Shown: positions 53,061 to 64,000 of the stretch, one piece after another
Layout: the number at the start of each line of letters is the position of its first letter
Numbering within the stretch: position 1 is the first letter of the stretch
NCBI RefSeq assembly: GCF_004193775.1
Contig: NC_041009.1
Coordinates: 45,439,534-45,503,533 of the forward strand
Direction: 5' to 3'
DNA from: Glycine soja
Lineage: Eukaryota; Streptophyta; Magnoliopsida; Fabales; Fabaceae
DNA: 64,000 nucleotides
Program-made: the position numbers and the translations under genes
Notes under the pieces: generated by a model
The model's database searches: none
The model's input: only the letters and a program-made list of their open reading frames with translations
Told to the model about the DNA's origin: nothing

Positions 53061-54930
53061 CTAGCTAGGTCCTATAATATCACATCCCTATCTTCAATTA
53101 CTCTTTATACACAAACATTTTTAGTCAAAATATGGTGGCTCGTGACCTTTGGCTACCTAGTACCCTATAGTAGATGTGCTAATTCTCCTCACCCAAAATT
53201 CTTGTGTCCCTCTCTACTATATCCTATAGAATCGTCATTAATTAGCAACTCTTATTAAACTAATTTGACTTGTGTTGATCCAAAATAATAATATAATTCC
53301 AAAATCGAAAAATTCTTTGGTGGTAAAATGTGTCATGAAATTCGTGTATTGCATCACATGAGTCATGAGTGAACCTGGGTGAAAAACGGAGCAATCGAAT
53401 AATACAGGTGTAGCAAACCCCCTCCTAGGATCCTATGAGGCACACAATAGAAAAACAAATTTTAGGAGTCTGATTCTGATAAGGTGTAGCTATAATCTAG
53501 GGCTAGAAGACAAAATAATAGGACTAGAAGACAAGATGCTGCAACCCCTCCTATATTTCAACTCCTAAATTAAATAAATGTTACCAAACAAACATATCAA
53601 TTAGTGGGTGCACGCTTAGAAATAATATTTTTAATGTATCAATGAGCAAATGAGAATCTTAACTATTAAGTGCTCCTCGGGCAACGGGCACCTTCTCCTC
53701 CATATACAAACCAAAATGTACTATGATCAATTAACTCGGATTAGAAGTGCAGTTTAGAATTTAGAAGTAGTTACTAGTTGATCATCATCATTATACCCAT
53801 TAATTGAAAGAAGTGAAATAGATATTACTTTATACATACTTATACTACTATCTACTAAAAATTGCATACCATTAACGAGGAATTTTTCGTGATTTGAATA
53901 GAAAGAATATACCAAAAATATAGTACAAGTTACACATGACATTGCGTACAATACAATTGCGGGTAATTGTGGTATTGTTTACATAACATTTAAAAGGTTT
54001 CTTTTTTTGGTGACATTACTATTAAACAAAAAAAAAATAAAGTAATAAAGATTTCACCGATAATGAATGTAGATGGATCCTAATTACCTAGTACGGAAAT
54101 TTGAATGTAAGGTAGCCCATGCACAGTGCATTTGAATGTTAGATAACTTGTAAAAAAATATCTTATGTGATTTAAAAGAAAAAAACTAAAATGAAAAGAA
54201 GATTCTGAATGGTTTAATTACTAACCCCTTTAACGCTTTTGATAATTGATGAAATCCCAGAAATTCAAGTGAAGAGACGTCCATCAATAAAGTTCTATTA
54301 TAGGGTCCCCAATATTTGAATGAGTCTCTCTCCCTCTCTAACTCCTTTTGACTGCTACGGTCAGCCCTGCCCGCTGCCGGTGATATTTCTAACCATAATA
54401 TAATTAATCCCAAAGAAGGTCATCACAACACAAGGGTAAAAAATACTAAAATCTCAATCAACATTACACCCTATTCTTTCTCTCCAGGGTTAAAAATTGG
54501 GGCTATAATCTCTAACTTTTCTTTTCATAAGCATGTCTTTTAGTGTTAAAGTAAAATTTGATGCTACTTAAGTTAGGTAAGTTATGTGATTAATTAGGTT
54601 TCTTCAGTCCAATGATTATGACAGAGTTGTAATTTATGATTTTTTTATTAACAAATATTAATTATTAATTTTTTAAGTTTTATTAATGAGAGAAATTTAA
54701 ACTCACAATCTCTCTTTTTCTATTTCTGAATTTAACTATTAAATTAACCTTATAAGTATGTTTTGTAATTTATGAGTAATTGGATACCTAGGTTTGTGTA
54801 AAAAAGAACTGTAGCACACCTCTTCACAATTCCAAAATGGGGTGTTTAAAAAGCACTTGATGTCCCTTTTAAGAAACCTTGTCTTAAGGAGATTCCTTGC
54901 TCCACTCTCATTTTAGTGTGCTAGTGGTGT
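53061..54930. other. Intergenic region upstream of the SMR gene
   Basis: No gene is supported. A 75-codon minus-strand frame at 54186-54413 is not recognised. The last part is likely promoter of the SMR gene. Confidence 0.35.
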
Positions 54931-54934
54931 CAGT

Positions 54935-54942
54935 TATATAAG
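54935..54942 (+). promoter_or_regulatory. TATA box of the SMR gene
   Basis: TATATAAG lies about 330 bp upstream of the SMR ATG, in a region that becomes pyrimidine- and CA-rich just downstream ('cttctctacaaaaccaaaacc'), as expected of a plant leader. The predicted 5' UTR is about 295 nt. It contains no in-frame stop in its last 160 nt, but also no in-frame ATG. Confidence 0.5.
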
Positions 54943-55266
54943 TAAGGGGTGGTGAAGGGGATAGTTCCCACTTGTGAATCATCATTATCATTATTACCAA
55001 GCTTCTCTACAAAACCAAAACCTCCAAGCCCTTAACTTTTGAGTCAAAATTTATCATTTCAAAGCACTCTCCAATAGGGATAAGTTTGTGTCATCCCAGT
55101 TGGTTGGTTGGTTGTAACCCCTGCTCTGGCACTGGTAAAGGTTTCAATCTCATTGTTGCCAGCTTTTGTGTACATGCTAGTTTATAACAACCTTTACCAC
55201 CTTCTTTTAAACCAAAACCCTCCAGAACAAGCTTTTTTCCCTCATTGTCTCAAAGAAAGAAAAAAA

Positions 55267-55731
55267 ATGGCCCCTTCTGGAAGGACAACAACAGCATCAA
55301 CAAGGACAACTTCAAAGACAACAAGAAGAACAAGACAGCAGAGAAGAACAACAAACTTCAAGAAGAAGCAGCAACAGCAGCACAACACAAAGAGCAACAA
55401 CAACAAAAAACAACAAGAAGAGGTTCCTGTTCCAACTGTTTTGCCCTCCAGCTACTGCAGCTCCTCCTCCATAAGCTCACAAGACTCTTCTAATTCAAAG
55501 GAAGTGGACAACATGCATGGTTCTGCTGAGGTGATTGATGTTTGCAACAGTCCATGTTCCACACCAAAGGGTAAAAAATTCAGGATTCCTGAGATTTCAA
55601 CATGCCCTCCAGCACCTAAGAAGCCTAGGGTTCTCTCCAATTGCTCTTTGCGTAGGTCTCCACTCTCATTCTTTGCACCCCCTGACTTGGAGCACTTCTT
55701 CTTTGTGGCACTTAGAGATGTCTCGGTTTGA
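55267..55731 (+). CDS. SIAMESE-related (SMR) cyclin-dependent kinase inhibitor
   Basis: SMR proteins bind CDK-cyclin complexes and block mitosis, promoting endoreduplication or stress-induced arrest, in the nucleus. The gene is a single 154-codon exon, as is usual in the family. The first in-frame ATG gives MAPSGRTTTAS. Residues 1-50 are basic and low complexity (T/R-rich, then Q/N/K-rich). A serine-rich stretch follows (61-76). The conserved part is C-terminal: CSTPKGKKFRIPEISTCPPAPKKPR (97-121), the TP...IP..CPPAPKKPR signature, then FFAPPDLEHFF (135-145), the cyclin/CDK-interaction motif, ending VALRDVSV. The TP site is a possible CDK target. The long basic N-terminus comes from AAC/AAG/CAG trinucleotide-rich DNA and is probably the variable part. 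Which Arabidopsis SMR is closest cannot be settled by eye. Confidence 0.88.
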   Translation: MAPSGRTTTASTRTTSKTTRRTRQQRRTTNFKKKQQQQHNTKSNNNKKQQEEVPVPTVLPSSYCSSSSISSQDSSNSKEVDNMHGSAEVIDVCNSPCSTPKGKKFRIPEISTCPPAPKKPRVLSNCSLRRSPLSFFAPPDLEHFFFVALRDVSV

Positions 55732-58700
55732 TTTTGTGTGTGTTAATAGAAGATTAAGAAAGATACATGTGTTATAGCAATAAGATCATAACACTTTAGA
55801 AGATGGACTTTTGAAGTGGTTTTTAAGTATCTTATTATGTACCTCTAGCAAATGAAAGAGGTATGCTTTCAGAACTTTAGATTTTGGTGTGTTCATCTTA
55901 GGAAAATAGTTACTCTTTAATTTCTACTAATTTTAACAATTTGTAGGGTTTGCCATTCACTAAATTTAGCTGGGGTGGCTCTCCAACTAAATTTGGATTT
56001 TAAGCTTCTTTTTTTTTCTCCTTTTATAGAAGACATGTTCTGACCTTTAAGTGTGTGCTGAGTGCAAATGTAATGGGTTTGGTTTAAGGTTTGTGAGTGT
56101 TCAAGCTTGCAACTCTACAAAGCTTCAGTTGCCAATTAGAGAAAGCAAAGTCATACACTTTCCTTTTGTATGCAAAAATCTCTTTATTTTTCTCTTCTTC
56201 TACTTCTCTCTGTTGCATCACTTGTTGGTAGTGATTAATGATCATTTTAGTTTCCAACAGTTTGGTGCTTTTGTTTCTATGCTACTGCTTAGAAACACTT
56301 TGCGGGGATTTATTCATTCATGGAGACAACAAGTTAGGTAATAGTTAACAACAATCCATTCTCTGCATCACTACAATAAATCATTGCAGAACTAGTACTC
56401 TGTAACTCTGCAGTTCCATACACGCAAATTGGTATAACAAATTCAAATTATTTCATCTTCAATTTGATATCATATCATGATTAGACACGACTGTAATTGA
56501 GAGTTTGATTTATTTTTGTAGTAGTTGGTAGGCCTAAATCCCACGAATAATCATAATACAGTGGCACTATAGTTTGTCTTCAACATTATTTGATTAAATC
56601 AGAATAAAATAGTGTATACTATAGTCAAACCTAGGGTCCACCACATGCCCTTAAACATAAAATGGTACTGTGCTAGGTGTCACCCCTCCCCCTCAAAAAA
56701 AAAAAAAAACTCATTTATTTTTCACATAAGACCCTTCTAACTAATAACTATGTTATATTGTTACTCCTTATTTTGATCACATGAGGCTATTAGGGATTCC
56801 ACAAGGCTACAAAACACAAATCTTTGAGAAATGTTTTTTGCAACTTGGCCTCGAGACAATTTTCAAGTGGAAGTCGAGAAGATATGACTGCATAGCTGCT
56901 GTCAAGACAGTTTTTAACCCTTTGTGTCCAACTTGGAAGAACATGATATGAAGGCTCGAGATGGATGTATTTGGTCTCGAGTTTCACAATTTATAGTTTA
57001 TACATTAAAAATTTAACCTCTCCCGTCATATTATACATACAATTGTTTTATTTTTATTTAAATAGTATAGACAAACAATATACCGTTTATATTTTTTATA
57101 ATTATATTATTAAAGTGAAATATTTATTGATTTTGTTGAAGAAAAATATATGTCGAAAAAATTTGATTAATTTTACTTTTTCCTTTGTTTAGTAACATAC
57201 GTGTGGAATACGACTAAACTGTGGTTAAGGAGGTGAAATGATTTGGTCAGATTCGTGGTTCTGTGTGTGTCTGAGGACACCCCGGCATTTGTAAGAGAAT
57301 CCAATGAAGCACTCTCGTGCGGGTCTGTCATTGTCACATTAGAGAATCTCAAGAAAATTTCTCATCATTTTTTTGTGCATACTTTTTAGACTTTTCCTGC
57401 TTCATCATGGCTCGTATTAATTTTTCAGACAAATAATGCAATACGGAACATTTGCACTGCACGTATTGTTTTATACTAACATACCACTTTTATTTATTAT
57501 GTAAATATAGTAGATTTTTGCATGAAACTAGTAGAATTTTTTACATGTAAGGCGCTGTTAATTTAGTCTTTAAAAATAATGATATTTTTTTTAAAAAAAA
57601 AATTCTTATGTTATCACTTTAATTGTTAAACCTAAATACCTAATTACTTATTATTAGTCCTTGAATCCTGGACTGGATCTATGGATTTGCCTGTAAAGTA
57701 TATCATTACACCTACAATCCAATGAATTGGGAGAAAATATAATAAAGTGACGAATTTAAAATTTTAATATAATCCTTATCTCAAATTTTATCAGATCAGA
57801 ATATACACACGGGTGTCAAACCATTTTTTATACTTTTAATTTATTGGTATATTTTAAATAAATTATATATTAACTTAGTAATTATATTTTGATTTAAAAA
57901 TTGTATAAAAGATAATAAATAACAAAAAAATTAAAGATAAAAAAATTAAGAATTGGATTATATTTTCAGTTAAACATATAATTTTAAGTTTCTTATTTAA
58001 CTGTTGTTATTATTATTTAAATTATTTAACTATCAAACTAATTAATTTATATATTTTCAAATATATTAAAAAATAAGTATAATAATAAAATCTTATATAA
58101 TATATATATATGTATATATATATAGTAATAAAAGAGTGTAAAAAATATGTTACGGTAATGGATACAAGAATAGTTAGATACTCATTCTTGTTTTTATTAT
58201 CGTTTAAAAAATTGAATCATACACGTACTATGCTTATATTTGATTAAAGTAGGTATTCTTTATCAAAATGGATGCAGGTTTAGATGAATATTCGTGAATT
58301 CGAGTTCCTTTGCCATTTGCAAGACTACAAACAATGGATAGTGGATCTTGACAAATGAAAAAAAAAATGAAATGTATGAAACCTCGAGATTATTTTTTTT
58401 ACTCGAAATTCAAATGTTAGTAAGTATTTTCTTCTTACCTGAGGCCTGAGGGAAGATTAGTGAGACTTGTAAGATAGAAGGAAGAAGGAAAATAAATATT
58501 TTTATATATTATTATTGTGAATATTTTTAAATTGCTAATAATTTTAAATGTGAATTTTTTAAAGTAATTATCATAAAAATTATTAAATTTAATATATAAA
58601 ATTATTTATAATTGGATGATAATAAAAAAATATTTATATATTAATTTTTAAATTAAATTATGAAAAATGAGGAATAGAAAAGACAACACCCATTGTGGAG

Positions 58701-61700
58701 CCTACACACTGATAACTAATTGAGGTGTCTCGATCACGGAAACAATTTTAAAATCTCTATAGCATACAAATAAAAAGAGTATAATTTATATATTTTAATG
58801 AAATTTTCGTTTGTACTAATAGTATTTTTAGGAATTATTCTTCATTTTATTAAGTCATGTAATTTTTTCTACATTAAGATATCTCGTTTTATTTTATTTT
58901 TTTACTTTTTATTCTTCTTAAATACTATCGTATGACAACAGACTAAATTAACAATATTTAAATTAGCTCAAATATTATAAGAAAAGTTAAAACACATTTT
59001 ATTCATGTCAGCCATCAAATTTCTACATTAGCTTAATCATTGCTGGCACGTGTATTGATCATGTTGACAGTTTAATTTTTTATTATTGATATAAGCTTAC
59101 ACAATCACACTGAATAAATTGTGCATAATTGAATTAGGCTTGTCTATATATCATTGAACATATTGCAATCAGAAAAAGATATATCATTCACATTGAACAT
59201 ATAATTCCTTTAGCCTATCTTTGTTTCAATGGAAAGAAATAAGTTTTGAAGAAATTTTGTATTTTATTCTATAAGATCTATATTTTTTACACTACTTTAA
59301 TTAAAAAAATTATTTTTCTTTTTTAAATCAAGCACGCTCTTATCTTCAGTTTACCACGCTTGGGAAGTCTCATGTAAGCTATCCCAATTTTTTAAATATA
59401 ATTTATATATTTGTTGCATAACTCTTAATGTAAATGGTATTAAAATAAAATTTAACATAATATTATAATCTATAGGTCAATTCATAAATCGTCTATTCTA
59501 ATATGTTCAATTGTTCTCCTGATACAACTTAGATATTTATTAGGCCATTTCACTTCTGAATTGATTTTAAGATAAAATTTAACATTTACAAATAAACTTT
59601 TATGTTTACAAATTTGTATAACTATAACTATAGTTTATTGTCCGGTGACTTGTGTATTTTGTGTTCAGGGGATATATCACATCAATTATGCAGGTTTTAT
59701 CACATAATTTGTGTTCTGATATAACACGCTGCAAAGGGGCTAAGTTTGGTGCAAGTTTAGTGCATGTTTGGGTATCCGTATAAATTGGCCTGAGTGGTTA
59801 AATGAAGTTTGTAAAGTATCATCATCCTTCCTTTTGCGTATATTAGATTTGATTTCAGAATTTGTGTATAAGAAATTGGACTGAAAATCAAACATACACT
59901 CTTACCGATGGAACAAAGTTTTTTTGGCTAGTCCTAGGTAGGGTGCTATTATGCAGCTTGTGCATTGTTTGGAGCTTCTGTTAAGACGGGTTATTTTTTG
60001 GGATTACAGATTTTTTTCTTATTCAGATGAGATTACAGATTTACTGTATAGGGAAGGGATACCAGTATAGTTAATGTTTCAATGATCATCGATCATAGGC
60101 CTTTCTTTTCTTTTTAGTTATGTGTATAAGGATTTGGATATCCCTTTTAATGAAATTTATTGGCTTGGCTGATAAAAATTAAAAATTGTCATGTGACTTA
60201 TGAGTGTTTTTAATTCATCAAATATATTGAAAACCACTGCCCTGGATTTTATTTTATTTTTTGATAAGCAAACAAATTTTTATTAAAATTGTAAATGGTA
60301 CCAGTGGTACCTCACCTCTTACAAATGACCCACTTTAACATCTTTTTTCTCATATCCCGTCTGTCATGGATAAATTGGGGCCGGATTAATATTTCAGCTT
60401 AACCAGTGATCATATTCAAGTCCTCGTGCACAGATTAATTGGAATCGGATTATTTCAGTTTATCTAATAATATATATCAGATTTAAGTTCTAGATATACA
60501 TAATTGTATTAAACAACAAAAGCTATCTCAAGCAAATTATACTTGTGAGATCTAGACAAAGAAAAGTATATATTGAAATAAAAAGGACATCTAAAATAAA
60601 TAAAAAAACAACCATAATTAATATTAAAGAGGTGAGAGTATTGGTATGAAAAAATGAGAATACATAATGCAGCCCCACAAATGTGACAATATGGGATTCA
60701 AAGAATAATTAGGTCTTTATAATTAATTTTTTGCAAAACCAATTTAGATAGAAAGATTAAATTAAAAAATAAATATAAGTTGAAGGATCCAATTAAAAAA
60801 ATAATTTAACCTAAATTAACTTGATGTTATAATAGACTAATTCTCACCATAGCATATAATGTCCTTAAATTAAGTTGGATCACCCTAGGTTAGATTTAAT
60901 TCAAATATATTGATAGTAAATATATTTTTACCTTTTCATTCACTCGTATTATTATATATAATAAAATTATTGATCTTTATTAAATATTATTTTATTGTTT
61001 AGAATTATTGTTAAAAAAAATAGCTTTACTGAATGGTGATCTTATCATAAAAATAAAACTAAGTGAAAAATGAATTAAAAAAAAAAAAAAAACCTTATGC
61101 ATTTATCACATTTATTCGTGTCGCCGAGGTTAACTATGAAAACACGCGCTTTTGTCTTTATCCCGAAAGACATTCCAAAATTGAATGTTTCATTTGAATC
61201 TATAAATTTGATTAGGGGAAAGAGAACAAAATGAAAAGTGGTTGGAGAATAAATTCTTATTTAAAAGTTTGGAATATTTCATTTTTCATTTCCTTTTAAT
61301 TTAAAGACTACTAATTAGACTAAAATCAAAGTTTGAATCTCGATAACTTTCAATAATCTCCATCATTCACTTCACACTTGTTAAGGTTCAATCAAAATTC
61401 AAATAGAATCTTGCAATGTATAAAGCAGATCGAATGTTAAGAATTGTGGGGATAAAGTAATTTGCATGCATGGTATTTTATCAAGTTTAAATATTTTTTT
61501 TGTTCAAGCTTTATTAGCTAGACTCAATTAAGGAGAAACCAAGACGCGATGATAAGAATAAATTAGTTGAGCTACATTCAACAAATGATTTCTTTTTTGG
61601 AGAGGGGGGTTAACTAATCCTTTATATATATAACTTTATATTATTATCTAATAATTATGTTGTATTTGTAGTAGATATATTTAAAAAGTTAAATTATTTT

Positions 61701-64000
61701 AACAATATGATAATCTACATGATTAAAAATTATACCTATTGTATGTTAAAAGTAAATCCATCTTTATTTATCTGGAAGAATTAGAAACAAAATAAAAATA
61801 TTAAACATCTTGCTTTGGAAAAAGGAAACAAAGGAACCCTTAGCATTCTTCGATGTTTATTAAATAACATTCTTTATGATAGCATTAAGAATGAGCAACA
61901 ACAAAAATATTTCCTTTACCTATGTATTCCAAAAGACAATCCCTAAAATGAATGCAACAGAGTTTTAAAAATTCTAGTTAAAGCCAGAAAAAAATGTGGT
62001 TGTGGGAGAATTCAATCACTTCTTTTAAAGTTCTCAAGCAAATTAGATAATAAGTTGATGACACTGTTTTGTTAGAAAAGAGCTTGGCTTGTTTAGTTCA
62101 TAGTTTTGTTTAATGTAAATTGTATTGGACTTGAGCTAATTAATTAAGTTATCAATAAATTGTCAAAATATTTTTGAGAGATTTACTAAAATTGAAATTC
62201 TAAGATATTTTATCTAAATTCTAAGATAAGATATCCATAATTTGAATTTAAGTAAATCCTAAAAAAAATATTTATAATTTGATAATTGAATTAGGTCAAC
62301 CGTAGAATAAATTCAACATTGTTTATATAAATATAATGTGACCAATCATTTGTCTATTTGAGGGGGAAGTGTGTAAAATAGTATATGAATAGGATCACTT
62401 AGTGCAATCAAATGTGATGATGTATGAAACTATAAGTGTGAAGGCCACTGCCAAATAAAAGCTTTTTGTGATAAAGTGAATGTGAATAGAACAGTAGTTC
62501 TAAAGGTGACCCATGTGTCTCATAGAGGGTGCAGGTATCACAGAATTGATGCCATATATATGATGATGAGAGGTCGATGACATAAAGGAAAGGAAATTGG
62601 ATAAATCAGTGGCTAATAAAAGCATCTAGCTAACTATACCTTTGAATATTGCAATCTTTTGCACATCAAATTTGGAATATATAATTGCTGAGGGAATATA
62701 TTATGTGAAGGACGTTTTGCACTCGATTAGAAGCCCTTGTTCGATATTGGGGCTGTTGATCCCCTTTTTTCGTGGCCACCTTTTTTTTCTTCACACGGCT
62801 GTGGTCCCTTATTTGTTGGGCATGCATGTATATGATCATACTCACATGTTCTATTGTTCACCCACATGTACATCCCATGCAAAAAAAAAAAACTATAACT
62901 ATCCGAAACGCATGCATACCTACAAAGAAAACACAAACTCTGCATCCATTTGATTTACTTTATTTATTTCTCTGAATTTTCAGTAATACTTTTGTCATAT
63001 AGGAGTTAATTTGCTTGCATAAGATTTAGGTTTAGTTTTTGGTGAAGAAAAGTTTATGTGCGGGGAAAGCTAGATGAATGTTTTGTTTTGGGGGGAGGGG
63101 AAGTGAAAATTTTTGGATAGTAATTATCCTCATTTTTTTCCATTGTTTTGTTTGCATTAGCTTACTAATAAAAGGTGTCAACCTAACCAAAATTGATACA
63201 ATTGTTAAGAATCAGACTCATATCTAAAAAGAACTTTATTTAATGAATTTTATTATCCATAGGAAGACTTTATTTGTAGATAATCTATAAGTACTTATTA
63301 AGTATTCAGAGAACTCAATTCACATAAACTTTTTGCCTAAATAAATTATCAGTCGGACAATTAGTGAAATACAAGGAAACGATTGTTAGCAACAATACCA
63401 TAATATTTTAACCCTAGCTATGTGTACGTTCAATAATTTTTTAATTATTAATTATAAATAAAGATAATATTTTAAAAGAAAACTAGGAGAGAGGATAGCC
63501 CCCGATCGAAGCAACACTAACATCTGCCCGAGTTTAAGAGATGTTGTGTTTTAACGTAAAAAAAATGACTTTTTTAATTTTTAAAATAATTTAAAATTAA
63601 ATTTAAAAAATAAGAGTTTTGAAATTAAAGTTAAATTTATTTGTTAGTTTCACAATTTTTTTAAATTAAAAGTTACTTTAAAATACCAGAATCTTATATT
63701 TAAAATAGATCGGAGAAGAAGCTAGAAAGTCTTAAAATTAATTTATCGAAATAATTTTCTATTTTTTTAATTAAAAACTACTTATAATAGCAAAAAAATA
63801 CATTAAGGAAAACACTGCCTTAATAAAATTTAAAATTAATTTATCATAATAACTTTTCTATTATTTTTAAAATAAAGAGCACACTGCAATGAACCAGTTT
63901 ACATGCATGCATGTATAGTTCTTATAATTCGAAGTCAACTGAGTTTCAGTGCCTTATATATATTCACACATTATAAAAAAAACTAAAAAATCACTAAGCT
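55732..64000. other. Long gene-free AT-rich region
   Basis: The first few hundred bases are likely the SMR 3' UTR. Beyond that no frame over about 100 codons or recognisable protein is present. Simple repeats include AT runs at 58099-58125 and an A run at 61078-61091. RY-type words (CATGCATG) occur near 62821 and 63903. A 103-codon frame at 62642-62953 resembles nothing known and has low-complexity T and A runs within it. No element with two recognisable ends was found. Confidence 0.45.

Noticed and set aside
62642..62975. Overlapping 103-, 72- and 67-codon frames
   Set aside because: They contain poly-T and poly-A derived F and K runs and match nothing known.

Overview
The window is nuclear DNA of a flowering plant. 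It is AT-rich with long intergenic stretches, the genes have GT-AG introns, and there are many short inverted-repeat transposons (MITEs). The gene families and repeats suggest a legume, and soybean (Glycine) is my best guess. That species guess rests on remembered protein families and MITE ends, not on a search.

Six protein-coding genes can be rebuilt. Every splice site used is GT-AG, every phase closes, and no premature stop was met: (1) neutral ceramidase, minus strand, 9 coding exons, 3702-8741; (2) RuvB-like 2 AAA+ ATPase, plus strand, 2 exons, 10332-12982; (3) ARMC8-like armadillo-repeat protein, plus strand, 8 exons, 16536-21301; (4) chloroplast RbcX-type Rubisco assembly chaperone, minus strand, 5 exons, 24321-27408; (5) hnRNP F/H-like protein with two RRMs, plus strand, 33448-39509, with a 14-nt first coding exon and a 5.28-kb intron; (6) SIAMESE-related (SMR) CDK inhibitor, plus strand, single exon, 55267-55731. 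They do not form a pathway or cluster. Ceramidase and RuvBL2 are divergent and share an intergenic region of about 1 kb that holds a Stowaway-like MITE.

Mobile-element remains make up much of the rest. They are a decayed LINE (14.58-15.70 kb, minus), an internally deleted and frameshifted hAT (ZMYM1-like) transposase (50.43-51.55 kb, minus), several MITEs, a diverged non-coding repeat family with one member at each of 0.7-1.06 kb and 42.6-42.9 kb in opposite orientations, and two foldback elements. The larger foldback (36.13-38.07 kb) lies inside intron 1 of the hnRNP gene and has an internally duplicated palindromic core. It is the most unusual structure seen.

The stretches 1.9-3.7, 21.3-24.3, 30.2-33.3, 44.6-48.9, 53.1-54.9 and 55.8-64.0 kb hold no gene I can support. 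No bacterial-type system, CRISPR array, rRNA, tRNA or known miRNA was recognised. No clearly new biological system is visible. The foldback elements and the exon-derived duplication in RBCX are the items most worth checking.
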